Counted from the stretch's first letter, positions 39,101-54,712 are shown. The stretch is 64,000 nucleotides of DNA from Priapulus caudatus (GCF_000485595.1 NW_014577078.1:886061-950060), one strand, 5' to 3'. The notes: a model not told the origin generated them from the sequence alone. Translations and numbers: made by a program.

Positions 39101-41511
39101 TGCGTACGTGCGGGCGTGTACGTGTGCGTGCGTGCGCGTGTGTGTGTTAGCCCTACGCTGTCCATCGCCCTTCCACAGCTGTACATTCTTTTGTATAGTA
39201 ATTAGTATTTTCAGCTATTTTAGCACAAGCTAAACAACTTACAACGACCAACTCGTGCGATCTTAGTTGTGTCCATATTAGTGCGCAATCGTTTACATTA
39301 AAATCTATTCTGTTTTACAAGGTGATGATCTCAAAGATATATGTCAGCTAAGTTTATTGATCTATTTTTGGTGATAATGTTCAATGTCAATAAGATAGAA
39401 GCAAAGCGACAGCGCATCCAATGACACGGTACAGTTGTGTCAACAAAATTATTTAAGTGATATCGTAGTCATGTATTAAAGTGCTAAACAGGAGGCAACG
39501 TCTGCGAAAGAATCTGCAAACTCACACTATCTATGGCTTCTCGGTTTACTTTTCCCGTCGTTAATGTAAACATAGGTGTGTTCACTATAGTTACTGTTTC
39601 TTTGACGTTGATTTGGTGTGACAAAACCATGGAGTATATTAGCATATTTGATTCCACAATGCACACGAGAACTACAATGTTCTACCATATATATATATAT
39701 CGCATAATACCATGAACATACGAATTATTAATATGTATACTAAGTTCCTTAAAGTATTATTGTAATAGTTTATGTTACGTAAAATATATATATACACGCA
39801 ATAATACTTGTTTTCTACAGCATCCAGTGACATTGTGATATGGTTTGTTATCCTTATATAAACTGACAGTGTTCACTTTGTTGGAACTTGTATTTCTGCA
39901 GAGAATTCGCTGCTGTTATGCTTGTTTTTTCACTATCAGAGTTTAACTGGTATCGATATTGTATTCCCATGGATATGCCAATATTTCGCTATAATTTTAA
40001 AATCTCTACAGGCGGCTCGATTCTTACATGTGTATTTTTTATGTGCAGGTCACCCCGAAGAGTGCAGGACTGAACCCAAATGCCAATGTCTTTCATAGCA
40101 CTAAGCAGACAGAAGGGAGCACGTGGGAGGAGCCGGAACTGCTTGCTTCTCCTATAGTGACGCAGGATGGTAAGTAATGATACCAACCCACCGCTGATAC
40201 CATCATGGTCATTCCTTCACCTGTTACTCGCACCTGCATTGTTTTTTGGAGTGGAGTTCCGTCAAAAATGTACGATAAATATACTGCATATATATATATG
40301 TGTATTTGTATACTTACATGTACACAATTAGGTTGAGAATTGTCCGCTTCATAACTTATTTGTTATGAAACGCTGATAAACCAGTCAGCTTTCAGGTTGG
40401 AGTTACACACGGTAGCTCAGATACGGTAGTTGATACGGTAGCAGCGTCTGTAGTGGAACGTGTTTTTGCCAGTTTGATCAATACCGGAACGATTGCATAT
40501 TATGTGTGAAGCGTTCTCACTATTTTTGCTCATCAGTGTAATTTGATGATTTCCGTGCATAGCAAGGCAGTCGTAACTTGTTGCATCGTCCAGGTGCCGT
40601 ACAGTGTTTTAGGCAGCGATCGCCACGTGTTTGCTAAAATCGGTTGCACACATGTGAAGCCGAAAGACTCATTTAAATCTCCTTCCTTAGTGAAATTCGA
40701 GACTTTTGATATGGTGCCATGTTTTGCTGCAACCATGCATGCTTACACGCAGGTGTAAGTGGGGGATCTGCGCTTAATGCTCCGTGAGTCGCAAATTTCC
40801 ATCACCAGCGGGAGTGACTTCGATTTATTGGTAACCTGGTCACGCATGTCCTTGCTCGTACATGTCATTACTTCGTTTTACATGTATTATCGTCGATATG
40901 AGAAGAGGCGGAATTAAGTCGTAGTGGTTGGCTGGAACTGTCCGGCATTTTGATTGATATTGTAGTAGCAGTAGAATATGTAGGAGGGATTTTTCCGAAT
41001 TAGGCTGGATTGTCTGGACTTGGTAAGTGTTGTGTTTGCTCTGGTTTCGAGGTTCTCGGTGTACGTGCAAGTGATGCGAGCAGTCTCTCAGCTGGGCGCC
41101 CTCGCGCATGAATGATGTCGCTCTCTCTCCCTCTCCCTCCCTCTCTCTCGCCCGCTCCCTTTCCCTCTCCCTTCCCCTCTTCCCCTTCCTTTCCTCTCTC
41201 TCTCTCTCTCCCTCTCCCTCGCCCTCTCCCTCTCCCTCTCCCTCTCCCTCCCCATAACCATCCCTTTCACCGTCCCCACTCTCTCCCTTACCCTCTTCCC
41301 CCTCTCACCCTGCGTCTTTTCAAGTTGCTTTCTCGCCGCGCTCTTTCCGGGATCTTTCTCACGGGTCTTTCTCGGAGTGCTTTCTCTCGTTTCTGCGCGC
41401 TCTCTCTCTTTCTCTCTCTCTCTCTCGCCCTCGCCCCCGTCTCCCTCTTTTTCTGTCTGTCTGCCTGTGTCTCTTCCCTTCTCTCTCGCTCTCTTTATCT
41501 CTTTCTATGTG

Positions 41512-41542
<31 letters not shown>

Positions 41543-43170
41543 CGTACTTGTGGAAGGTGATGGCTGTGCGTCGCTGTAAATGGGATGTGCGCGCGATGTA
41601 TAGTGAGACTGCTGTATAGCGAGCGACACCTGCGAGGTGCAGGAGAGACCGTGTGTAAATATCATGGGTCATTTCCACTGCGTACAAATCAATGCACGCG
41701 CGGTGTGTGCATCACTTGCTGTCGGCTTCATCTGCGCCACATTGTTTCATCGTTGTCCGTATAGGCCTAAATGCTGCCTGCATGTGCAGATCGCGATCGC
41801 GGCTGTACGAAATCTCGTTATAATTTAGAATTAATCATAAATTCTCTTTTATTTTAATATTAAACGAAACTATCTCATGAAGGTTGACATGTCCTTGACT
41901 GTGTTTGTTTTCCCACTAAATGGGCGAGCGTAATATTTTCTTCTAGTAGTGTAATATGTTTTGTGATTGCACCCGAGGCATTTTTGTTGATTCCTTCATA
42001 ATTAAGATTATCAAATCACTCGATGAATGACGTCTAACACTACTCTCCTCGTGTCTGTGTGAAGTTGCTTGACATTTACTCTGCCCAGTTCCTATGCTGT
42101 GGGGCATCGATGGCATTCATTATATTATATACATGTACAAATCAATATGCTCTATAAGTGTGTTGGATCTGTCATGTATGAACCTAGAAAAGGCAAGCAA
42201 CTGATCAGCACTTGGCATTTAGTTTATTTATAGGCAATTATCGGGAACACAAAAATAGCAGGTGTAAATGATCTCAAATAACGGATTTTATAATATAATA
42301 TCATTTGACATTATGTACACCTGAAAATATTTGGTCAGGATACACGTAATTGAACGTACTTGCTGTAAAATTTGAGAATTTAACTTTGCTCGGTAAAACT
42401 GACCTTTGCCCAGTCGGTTACAGCTGCTTGGTGTAATACAGTGTACTTGAAGTAAACCGTGTAGAGTCGCTCTGTTCCCCCCTTTTCCACCAATGTTGCT
42501 TCAGTTGCTGGTGTGAGCATGTCTGCGTGGGATGACACAATATTTCAGTGAGGCGTGTTGTGTGTAGTGGGGTATTTAAATCCTCACTGTTTTCTATGCC
42601 ATAATTGATTTTCGTCAACGCTCACAATTGCAATAAAGCCTGTATTATTCTGAAGCTCGTTTCGTGAGCATTCCGGGTAACAGAAATGAAAGCACGCAAA
42701 CGCAATTATGTTTAAATGGTGAAAGGGTTTTTGCGATAGTACTATTAGTAGTTTTCACGATTACCTAAATGTTGAAACTATTGTTGCAATTACGCTGAAG
42801 GCAGGAAGCCTCTATTCACATCCTGCTTGTGAATATTACCAGGCCTGTGGGCACTACAGCGTTATTGCTAGTACGTTGCTGGTAAAACTAATTTGCGACC
42901 GCGTGTATAGTGTGTCTCGTGAGAATAGGGAGACAGCGAGAGACGAGGGGAGGTGGAGAGAGGGGGAGGGAGAGAGGGTCGCTGAGAGCAAGGCTGAGAC
43001 AGAGCGAGAGTGAGCAAGAGAGAAGCGAGAGAAAGAAAGAGATGGATGAATGGATGGATGAATGGATGGATGGATGGATGGATGGATGGGTGGATGGATG
43101 AATGGATGGATGAATGGATGGATGGATGGATGGATGGATGGGTGGATGGACGGACGGACGGACGGACGAC

Positions 43171-43247
<77 letters not shown>

Positions 43248-46200
43248 AGAGAAAGAGAGAGAGAGCGAGAGGGGGGGGAGAGAAGAGAGAATAAGAGCAG
43301 GGCGAGCAAGAGAGAATGGAGCAAGAGCAAAAGAAAAGAGAAAGAGAGGGGAGGAGTCAGCTAGGGGAGATAGAAGATGGAAAGGGACGGGGAAGAAAGA
43401 GAGAGAGGGAGGTCGTGGGCAGGAGGGCAAGAGAGCAAGGGGGTCGAGGTCAGAGCAAGAAGCATAGAACAGAGACACGGAGTCGGTAAAAGCATGTACA
43501 ATACAACACGTTTTCTAAAATTTAATTATGCATCTGGTACACATTCAATGAAATTGCCGGTTTTTAGTAAGAAACTTGATTATGTGCCCAAAGTGGGATT
43601 TATACCGAGAGGTCTTACTGAATCAATATAGATCTGCTCATTTGATACGAATCAAGGGGCTGTGTGCATGAGGCCATGAGCACTGATAACATTTGCATCT
43701 CTCCCTGTGCTCTGCAGAGATAATTTCTAGAGCTAACCCAAAAGTAGGTGAAGCCGACTGGATGGGAGCGTGGGTGGATTATTTGATCCGGATGAGACAG
43801 AGTGCCATAAGCTGGCCGTTTGTTTGGTCAGATCCACTGAACCTGATCCACTCTATCTGACCCTGTTGACGAGGTGGGTTCGAAATGCAGAATGTTCCTA
43901 GGAGAAGAACGTACCTCGTAGTTATTCGCTCGATTTAATACTCACACGTACGTGGCTTTTTTACAATCTCTTGCAGGCTTTCAGATGAATGGTGATGCTG
44001 GGAAGTACCCATGCACTGTGTTTCCACCAACGCCAGACTCCTCCCCGATGCAGACGCTGTCACCGGTCGGCGACTTTGACGAGGCGAACGGGGCGACCAT
44101 CCAGGCAGCAGCCGAGCCATGCTACGCTGCCATAGCTGCTGAAGCCGGCGTCACCTTAGGTACGACACGGCTTGCCTCGCTCATGATGGCATGAAACTAT
44201 ACGTCGTAGCTGGGGGTCAGGGAACTATTCGGGCAGATGGCGAGTGTGTGTGAGGTCCTAATGTACATGCTTCAGTCAAATGATCAAATGGTGTCCGCAT
44301 AGTATTTTGTCGGCGTGAAATAGTAAAACGCGATTATTGTGAATGATTGATTGTTAAACATATTTTACCTCTTGATAACACCTCTAACACTACCCATGAT
44401 TGCTATGTAGATTTCTGTAGTTTTCTCAAGTGATTTGAAAGTGATAATTGTCATAGTATGGAAGAGAGAGATGAGAACATTATGATATACTACCCTTTAT
44501 CTCTGTCCACGCGATAAGAATAGTTAGTCATGGTGTTATCATGTGGGGCATCTCATGAAATACAATTTATTTAATTGCTTCTGTCATATCTAAAATGCGG
44601 GACTTATCTCATGAAAATAGTCTAGTAAATAAATATCTAAATGATGTGGATATATATGTTGACAGTTGGTCGCATGTGTGCTCACAGTGTGATGATTCAT
44701 GATACACATCGAATAGGGCATGATTCATAATAAGTGAAGAATTGGGAGCATAAAGCCACATGAATAAATAATGACTTGGCTGTCACGTGCATTTACTGTA
44801 TGCGAAAAAGCCATCATCAGTGTAATACTGCATGTCAACTTCACTTCTGACATTTTCGCACATGTGTCGAGGAATTGTGGGACCCGCAGTTTTTTGTTAT
44901 CTGGATGCTCTGTGGTGACTAACACAGACGTGATGGTTTAACACTTGTTAATGGTTGTTTCGTTGTTTGTTCATCTTAAAACGCTACACAGTACAAAGGA
45001 GCTACTGATGACTCAGAGAATTGCTAGTGTGTTTTGTGAAATGGCTTAAATCCTAATTCTCTTCAGTACTTTTCAAATGCCTTTGTTCTTTATTAGCATC
45101 GTAATGATAACAGTAAAAACGGCAATATCGTCATAGACAATTAGGCACGCAAGGCAATAATGCAAATGCAGTACTTAATTAAGGAAATCCGAGGGTAAAA
45201 CAACCAAAGAACATGCCGCGTATTGTATTGCAAAGGAAAGGCTTGATTGCAAGCTGCTAGCTGCTAGCTTGTCATTGAGTACAGGGGAGAAATAGAAAGA
45301 GTGTAGGCAAGGAAGGCTGTGTAGAGACGAGGACAGTGTCAGCAGGCCGCAAGTGTCAAGTTGCAATTGTTGCAGGTTTATCGTCTGCCAATTCAATTTA
45401 TATTTATTATATTTGCCAACCCACCACCAGGAAATCGTTTTTCGTTTGTTTGCAGATGAAAGTCAGACGCTGGACAAACAGATTCCCCTTGACGAGTTGA
45501 AAAAGCTGCTCCAGCAACAGCTGGAGTTCTACTTCTCTAGGTAAGACTGATGTGAGAGCAGCAGACACTCGCCTCGATGTGTCCAACCTGTGGCGTGGTT
45601 TATAATTAGGGGTGTTCACCGAATAATCACGATTCACCAATAATCGCGACACGGCGGCCCACGATACGGTAATCGATACGCAGCGTCTGTATCGCGATAC
45701 AAACGATACGGATGGTAAACAGTGAATAAGGCAAGCTAAACTAATTAATAAAACATTTGAACTGCGGTTGTAGAAATCTGGGTCAATATATGTGGCGCAC
45801 TTCTATTGCCGCCAAAATTTTTACCGCAAAACAATGAAGAGTGCTGATTGACTTCAGTGGCACATACTGTAGCGCTGTGTATATGGCGTGCATGTGAGTG
45901 GAGCTGTCGCTTACTGGTCAGTCTAGAGCACCGGCACTTGAAGCGTTTCAATAAAATATAATGCTAACTAAATACGAAATCTATTTACTGCCAAATTCTT
46001 AATGTTTCTATACTCTCTTTCACCTATTATTGCCGACAGTTTCCTGTCAATTCCGTCCAAATCCCACGTGCAACTGCATAATATATATAGCAGGTAGGAA
46101 AGCGGGATCGCAAAATTTGCTCGACGCTCGCTGGGTTTCACACTTTCACAGCACGAATACACATCCAACAGCTGCCATCTTTGTTTCTATGTCAAGAACA

Positions 46201-49200
46201 GTGTTCACTTGTTATAAAAAGATACTGTCTCTGTTCGTAACCGAGCTGTGTCACGCGAAATCACGCAAGGACTGATCAAATTCTCGCGTTCGCAAACCTT
46301 GCCCCGTAATGTAAATGGCTGTCATAATCAGGGCTATATAGACTGGGACTCGCTCCCACCTCGATTACCCATCGAGTGACTAAGCTAAGCCGAGAGGTGG
46401 GAGCGAGTGCCAGTCTATGGACTATATGCGACGCGCAGGAATGTTGCAAAAACGTTGCAGCATTGCGGCGCAAGAATGAGGTCACGAAGAGCGCCGGTAG
46501 GTGTTACCTGATTCTGACAGCCATTTACATTACGGGGCAAGGTTTGCAAATGCGAGAATTTCGTCAGTCTTTGTGTGATTTCGCGTGACACAACTCGGTT
46601 ACGAGCAGAGAGTATGTTTTTATAACAAGGAAACACTGTTTTTGACATAGAAACAAAGATGGCAGCTGTTGGATGTGTATTCGTGCTGTGAAAGTGTGAA
46701 ATCCAGCGAGCGTCAAGCGAATTTTGCGATCTCGCTTTCCTACCTGCTATATATATTAGTGTAAGCATGCAACAGTGGAGCCACGAGAGCAATGGCGCCG
46801 GCAGCATATATGGTTGCATGTAGGATTTGGACGGAATTGGCAGGAAACTGTCGGCAATAATAGGTGAAAGAGAGTATAGAAACATTAAGAATTTGGTAGT
46901 AAATAGATTTCGTATTTAGTTAGCATTATATTTTATTGAAACGCTTCAAGTGCCTGTGGTCTAGAGCATTCTAAGAACGTCTCAGTGTGTTTTAGCCATA
47001 GAAATATGTATATAGTAACCGATTGTTTACTATATATTTCCATGGCTGTGACATATCTTTCTGTTAGTGACCTATGTATCAAGGTACGTATCGTATCGCG
47101 ACCCTACACTGCCCTAGTGTATCATTACACCTCTATTTGTGATATCGCAACATTTGCTATATAATCCTTTAAGTTGTATTGTCATAGAGAAATACTGACA
47201 ATGTGACATGGGCACAGTTGCTGGGTTATGCTTAGAGGTTGTCTGCCGACTTGGTCCGATGCTGCTGGGAGCTGTCTATAGCTGGATAGAATGATTCATA
47301 ACAGCCTCCCTCAGTGCACCTCAATTGTCTGCTTACGATGACCGATAAATCCGAAAAACATTGATTTTCTTGTTTTGTGCGATGTTTATATGTCCGCTCG
47401 TCTACACTCGTAAAACATTTTAATAGCGGGTCTGTTTTAATTTTCAACAGTACTCGTACAATTTTTACACATATTCTTAAAAGAATTTGTCGTAACTGCA
47501 TGATGTTGCTGCTGTGTTCAAGATGCATCTTAATGTACATTTCAATCAACGAGGAGTCTTAATTATGCACCTGAATGCAAGAAATACTGTTACTATAAAT
47601 TAATATTAAATAATTCAGTAATTCACATGTCGGGGCCGGGCCCTTGTCTTCATAGGGAAAATCTTGCCAGCGACACATACCTCCTCAGTCAAATGGACGA
47701 CGAGCAGTTTGTGCCCATCTGGACAATCGCCAACTTCAACCAGGTGAAGAAGCTGACCACCGATGTGCCGCTGATTGTGGAGGTGTTGCGACGTAAGTAT
47801 GAGGATGTGTGTTGCAATCTTTGTCGTATTATTCGAACCGTTTGCTTCTGGAACATACGTCGCCTGTGACATTCAGGGTAACAACCGCTCGAGTGTTTTA
47901 CGTACCTTGGCGATTGTTTTTCACTCCCATATCTGAAGTTGGCCTCGCTGTTGTACGTGAGTACAAAGGTGTACCCTTCGTTGACTTCACTTACAAAATT
48001 CACTGGCCTGGCTGGGGTTTGAGTGCTCACAACCTTTGGCGTGAAACGTGAACATGAGACCCACTAGCACTGGCATTGGCCACTGGACAACCCAATGATC
48101 TCCAGTCGTGCAGGGGGAGGAGTGCATGCGCGCGTGTGCACTTATGATTGAGCCGTTGATTGTGACGTGGGAAACCTTATCACATTTGTTGTATAATTGT
48201 CAGGCAGCGATCCGATCAAATCGGCAAACTGAAATATTTATGAGATAAAACGTTTCCATCACTCTCGAGCAAGTGAATTCATTGGGTTATTGAGGATACT
48301 GAGTAATTAAATTTGAATTCTGGGAAGTGGCATGATTTCCCTCAAACATGAAGTCAAAATTAACTTGTAGGCCCCTTACCAGCCAAGGGTTCGCGTTTGT
48401 GTGGTATACCAATCAAGTTAACTGCTTTCAATCGGTCTATGCACTTATAATTTGTAAACGTCTGAATTTTGACTGTTCATGTTCACAGAGTCTCCATTTG
48501 TAAAAGTGGACGTGAAAGGCGAGAAGGTGAAACCCAACCACAAACGCTGCGTCGTCATCTTGAGAGAAATTCCAGATGCCACTCCTATAGAGGTACAGTA
48601 CCCTACCATTCTTATTACTGTTGCTTCTGCCAGTCACACCTGCATACAGTACGCAAACATCCTACTGGTCCATCTACCACTCATATATACATAGGGGCAG
48701 TACTCCAATATCCTACTCATTCCTCTGCCAATTAATAATAATAATGTATAAATTAGTAAATAATATATGCATGTTATATGCACATAACGGTCTGTGTGCA
48801 GTACTCCACATTACCTGACTCGTAACTGGATCACACTGGACTCGTACATGGCTTTCACGCTCTGCGATCTTATACCCGGCCTCTTATATTTTCATCGCGT
48901 ACCTGGTCGTCACGCCCGGTATCTGCCATCACACGCTGATTCTATATTTCAGGCAATCAAGAATCTATTTAATAGTGAGAAGTGCCCGAAATTGGTCAAC
49001 TGTGAATTTGCGCACAACAACAGCTGGTACGTGACGTTTGACAGCGATGAGGACGCGCAGAAAGCCTACAGATACCTGCGGGAGGAGGTTGTCGTCTTTG
49101 CTGGCAAGCCGATCATGGTACGTACTGCACGCGTGCGCGCGAGCGCAAATGCGTTCTCAGACTTTTTCGTAGCTACTCCTCACTAATCATGTTCTGACCA

Positions 49201-52200
49201 CCTTCAAGCATGCTAGAGATTCCGTCGGCAAGAGTGAGGGTTGTCACTAACGTGGACACTGGCGAGAATGTGTTTTACGTCCTCGGTGACACTTCTGCGT
49301 ACCCGTTGTTACTGGAGACACGTCTGCCAATATAAAAGAGAATATATTTATAATGTAAATGTCATGATCTGAGCCACGGTTGACTGTGACTGGGACTGTG
49401 ACGATTAAAGCCATTTTCTACGTGGTTTATTAAACAACGATCTAAGTTGATGAACTACGGTTAACCCCCATCAATCACACCACACATAGGTAATGACAAA
49501 TGTAAAAATGACTGGACTGATTCTAGATCTGATTTCTCTATTATTCTTGAGTTTTTCTGGCATGGCATATTATGATGTGTGATGTAGGCGAGGCAACACC
49601 TCCATGAATTGTGTCTAATGAAGCCGATGTAGATTTCAGCCAATAAAAAACTACTTGCATTGCTAGGCTAGTGGGTTCAGAAGGGGCAAACGATTCCTGA
49701 GTCAGGGGGGTGATAGAACGTGTATGTGCTGTGACGGAACCAGTGGTATGATGCGGCCCACGTGGAGGTGGAACCTGCATGGGCTGGATGATAAAGCCCA
49801 TGCAGCATTCAGTAGGGCTTCACCACTCCACGGTGGCCGCGAGGGTTCATCAGTCTCAATGCTGCTGCCGGAGGATTTTCTCAGCCTAACTGGTCAATTA
49901 GCTCGCACTGTTATCACCGACCAGCGCTTCACTGTCAGTTGGCAGTGTCCCCGTTATCGTTCTGTCTCCATGAGTAAAGGTTATTAACGTAGCGTCGTGT
50001 GAGGGTGAGCCAGAGATACCAACCACTACAATTTATGCGCATTTTATACGAATTTCGTTTGCATTTTGACCACTATGACCAGTTTGCATACAACTACAAT
50101 TTTTATTACGTTTGATTACATTTTTATGATATTTCAAGTGTTTTGTTTCAATGTTACATTGATATAACATGATTAAAAATAACTACATGTATTTAGCAGC
50201 AAATATCAGTGTAAACTTATTATCATTTTGGGTCCCAGAATGCAGGAAATTGCATCTCGGAATCAAAGATTTTTCGGGGGGCATGCCCCGAACCCCCCTA
50301 ACACACTTGGGTCACTGCGTGACCCTCGGACTACAGATTTCAGATATCCTCACTACAGTTTGCTCAGAAAAGTGTTGGCATCTCTGGTGAGCCGATGGCC
50401 TTGCAGTCAAGCATGCTGCACTGTCAGAGATAGCACATGACGAGGAGTCTAGCCGAGTGTGCAGCATGGCGCGTGTGGGCATCGATCTATAAATGTCCCG
50501 GTGAATTGTTAATATGTGCATGTCGTGTGTCGACATGACAGATCTACGAATAGAGCCTCATTGCTGGCCTCTACAATCATATTAGTAAATTGGCGTGCTG
50601 CTAACATTTGTTTGTAGGTGTTTACTGTCTTCATTTCATACCGAGGGAATCTTGTAATTTTTAGCTCATTTTTTACAGGTCAAACTGTATGGTATACTTT
50701 CGCTATCTGGTCTTGATATGTGTATGTGCATCAATTTATGATAGTGCTATAGTTTTAAATGACTTCACATACTATCCAAAATACACTACACTGCACTACA
50801 CTACACCCAAAGGTTATGCATTAGAAGCATAAATAAGTAATAGTAGTAGATTTCCAGGATATATGACGGTAGCAAATGCTAAACTTCAATTTTTAATATT
50901 TATGCTGCACAGTATGAAACTCATGCTCATTGCAGCTTTGTTTTCATGGTGTGATTCCTTATGTTTCAGGCAAGGATAAAGGCAAAGCTTGCACGGGCAG
51001 CCTACGTGCCTAAGAAAGGTTTCAAGATGATGAGTGCTACAGGTGGAGCTACAAGCAGTATGTATGAGGCAGTTACCACGGCAACCGCGACACAAGCAGG
51101 GGCCAACCAGGCACATACGAATGTCAGCTCGTCTGCGCAGGTGATGAAAACTTGCTCAACATCGTTATTTGCAGTAACAGATTATATTTCGTAAAAAATA
51201 ATTAAATATTACTACACATAGATTCATTTCATATCGTTGGCTGTGTGGTACACCTGGCACCATTAGATAGTTATTATGTCATTTTGTCACGAATTTTATA
51301 TACGTCACAAATTTTCTATGGTGTATATTTGTGAAAATTTTGTTGCAATTTTTTTACATGAAAAGTAAGTACTAATGGGACTAAATGTATCCTCAAATTC
51401 TTACCTGATAAGATTGTTTCTCGACTAGTTAGAAATCCAAAAAACCTGGGCGATTTGATATATTAATCGTGACATTACATGCTTTTATGGGCTATATATG
51501 AGTCACGAGTGTTTGTTCACATCGAACGGAATAGCAAAATAGGAAGTATAATGCAGCAATTTAACCATAAAAGATGAATCACTTGCATTTTGTGAAAAAG
51601 TGGACATTTTTTTTACTTTTACTATTTACGGTGACGTAATCACTTTTTAAACATGATGTACTTGAAGACATGCAGCAGTGTGTTAAGCACCCATTATCGG
51701 GCATGCATTTAAGTAGCTTCTGTACTTTCATCTTGTAGAGTCCCGTGCAAGTTCCCCAAAGCCAGAGTCAGATCTTTGCTCAGCAAGCTAATGCTTACCC
51801 TGCTGCACCTCATCAGGTCAATATGCCTTTCAACACACAGGTAACAACGACACGTTTACAGGCTGATAACATGTTCTATACTATATAAGCTTATGAGAAA
51901 GAATGCAGGTTATTTGTTATTTTAATCATGTATTTTCTCCTTTTTCTAATCTGTATTGAGTACACTGACTCCAGACGAACAGAGTAACTACACATATATG
52001 TAACTTGTAAGACGAAACCTATGTATATGGTCTGTTATGATTCTACAGTAGGGCTATGGCTATTTGTCGCTGGTTACAACGTGTAACATCATAGTGATAT
52101 GGTGTAAACCAGACTTAACTTTATGGAGGTGTTATTGTTGATCTGCTCATTCTTTCTCCATTTCAGGCATTTCCATTTTATCCTCCAAATATGTTAGCGA

Positions 52201-54671
52201 CAACATGGCACACCAATCCACCCCTCTTTGAACCAGGAATGGTATGTTCCCTCACGTGATTCATTGCAAATAATAGTGGTACGTTCGTGTTGTGCTAATT
52301 GCATACAATAATGTGCCAGTGCATGTTGTCAAAATGTGTACAACTGGAAACCAGGAACAGTGTTCAAAAAGAACACCATGATCTAGATTAAGTTATATTA
52401 ATCTGTTTAAAATTATTGTCTGGTAAAAATCTGAAGTAAGTGCTATTCAAAAATAATTGTTATACGTGCCCCAGCCTCTTTACTTATACAGTTGTACGCT
52501 TTTCTGTGGTCATCCCCCGACTCTACCATACAATTGTAGATTTATTGCGTGAATTAGTTCCGCCTCTATAGTGTAATCTGCTAATTAGGTTGTGCAATTT
52601 TGCAGGCATTTGCAGCGAATGGCTTTGCACCACAGGCAACATTCAAGCCAGCACAGAGTCCTAATCAAGGCTTCCAGATGGGAATGAATAGGAACAGGTG
52701 AGCAAGATAGTCAACCTGGGTGACTGCATAAAGAGTGCTATTCCCAGTCCCCCGTTCTTCCTGCTGTGACTCACTCTTGGCTCCCCCATATAGCAATTTT
52801 GCATTTCGACTGGGCATGCCCGGTAACATTGTTTTGTAGCCTGGTAAGAGACATTTGCTACCAAGCACCTGCTGTAATAAAATGCACAGCCAGCTGTTTA
52901 CAATGGAAAACAGTACATTTGTAACTTTTCCTTGACATTTAAATATTTCAGGTGGACAGCGTGTTATTAGTATTACCGGATGTGCAAACACCTTGTTTAA
53001 ACTTGAATAGTGGCAAGTGCTCTGAAGCTTAACTAAAATTTATTACCATACCTACGGAAAGTATTTGACAGCCAAAAAATCCATAATTCATCCCTTTTTT
53101 TGAAATGCGAAATTGGCCAATTAGTGATTGCTAATTAGGTAGTGGAACTTTCAGGAGTTGCAGCTAGCACGTTGCTCTGTATTGTAAGTGATCACTGTCA
53201 TTTGTTAGCTTTATCTTAGGTGAAAATCTCTGTTTAATTAGGCTGGAATTTGTGGATTTTGTGGACGTTGCTTGGCTTCATTCTAGTTACAATGGGATTG
53301 CTTCTACATTTCCTAGTCTGCCTTATAGTATACCTTCTATTTACGTTAATTTCTGTGAATCAGCAACCTTTTATAAAATTCTAAACAGTGTTTTTTGCCT
53401 AAAACTCTATAACGTAAAGCCATTAGCTTAATTTCAGCTATATCAGAGTATTTTACATTGTGTAGTTTCGTGTTGGCAGGCTATACCAATACGCTGCTGT
53501 GTGAACTGTTTTGCTGCATGCTTATTCGTTTTCCTGGTTTAAAGGCTATTGTATATTTGCGGTGAGAGAAGTGATTTATTTGAACACGGCTCTAACTCTA
53601 CCAAAAGCCAAAAGCCAAGGCCAGACACTCGAGCATACATTCAGCACTAGTCGTTTTACTGTTCAGTTACATGTACAGTGCAATTGTGGGTTATCTCACA
53701 CTGCAGTGATGGTTATTTGTGAATTTAAGAAAATTATGTGCATACTTGTGCCTTGATGGGTGATAGGGTTAGGACTATCACTCGCCAAAAATTGAATATT
53801 TAATCGATCAGTTTGCTTTAAACCAAACTATTTGAACCAAAATATGTTCTATTCGAAATTTTATCACGGTTCTAGTAAACAGGCCCGGGTGTTGTTAAGC
53901 TCCTTTGGTACACTGTGTTGTTGCAGTTTAATATAGTAGTTCATTATTCAGAAAGCAAAAAAAATCTCGTGTTGATTTGGCGAATGGGGAATTTGCCAAC
54001 TAATGCCCATCTGCTGCATTATCATTCCATGTTTTACCTTTCATTCAGGTAAAGCATTGCAGATGTACGCAGTGCTGTGGCATTTCTATATCGAGGCAGT
54101 CACACTTTTCCTATATTTTGCTAGGTTTTCATCATTCATATGCTATGTTTCTCTCGGGTGTTTCTCTGAGCGCATGATACTGAGCACGTTTTTGTTCTGC
54201 GTGGTCGTGTGCAGTTTTGTGCTCACAATTCAGACTGCCTCTGAATGTTGTATGACGCCGACGAAACTGACTGCTTTTTTGCGTGATAATTGGTATACAG
54301 TACAAACAACCTGTTTGTCTCGTACGAGATACTGACTCTCTCCACGTTTTCTGCACCATACTAACACCCTGTTTGTCTGCTACACTGTTATGACCATGTT
54401 TTTCGACGCTAGGCGATCTTGCAGCGTAATAAACGATTGTCTGTGTGAAGCATCTCACCGAGCACACGTTGTGTGTGCGTGCTGCGCCATACCGACCACG
54501 CGTTCGACGCTAATAACGACTGCGTGTGTCTGCGTGCTACTCCCAGCAGGAACAAATCCGGCCATCGCTCGATGAGCAGCAGCGACCACCGGGGCCTCGA
54601 CCGCACGTACGACCGTGGCAGCTACGAGTCGCGGCCGCTCTACGACCGCTATCCGTCGCTCGGCGGCGGCA

Positions 54672-54712
<41 letters not shown>

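Larger units (their letters stand above)
27957..40048 (+). other. LARP4: LARP4 intron 1 (12 kb)
   Basis: Bounded by AAG|GTAGGA and TGTGCAG|GTC. It holds the nested elements near 29-30 kb, the assembly gap, the TTAA-flanked element, the perfect 186-bp inverted repeat, several microsatellites, and otherwise AT-rich sequence without exons that I can support. Confidence 0.5.

Noticed and set aside
42888-43478. 196-codon Ser/Leu/Pro/His-rich frame on the minus strand
   Set aside because: Entirely produced by GGAT, GATA and GA microsatellites.
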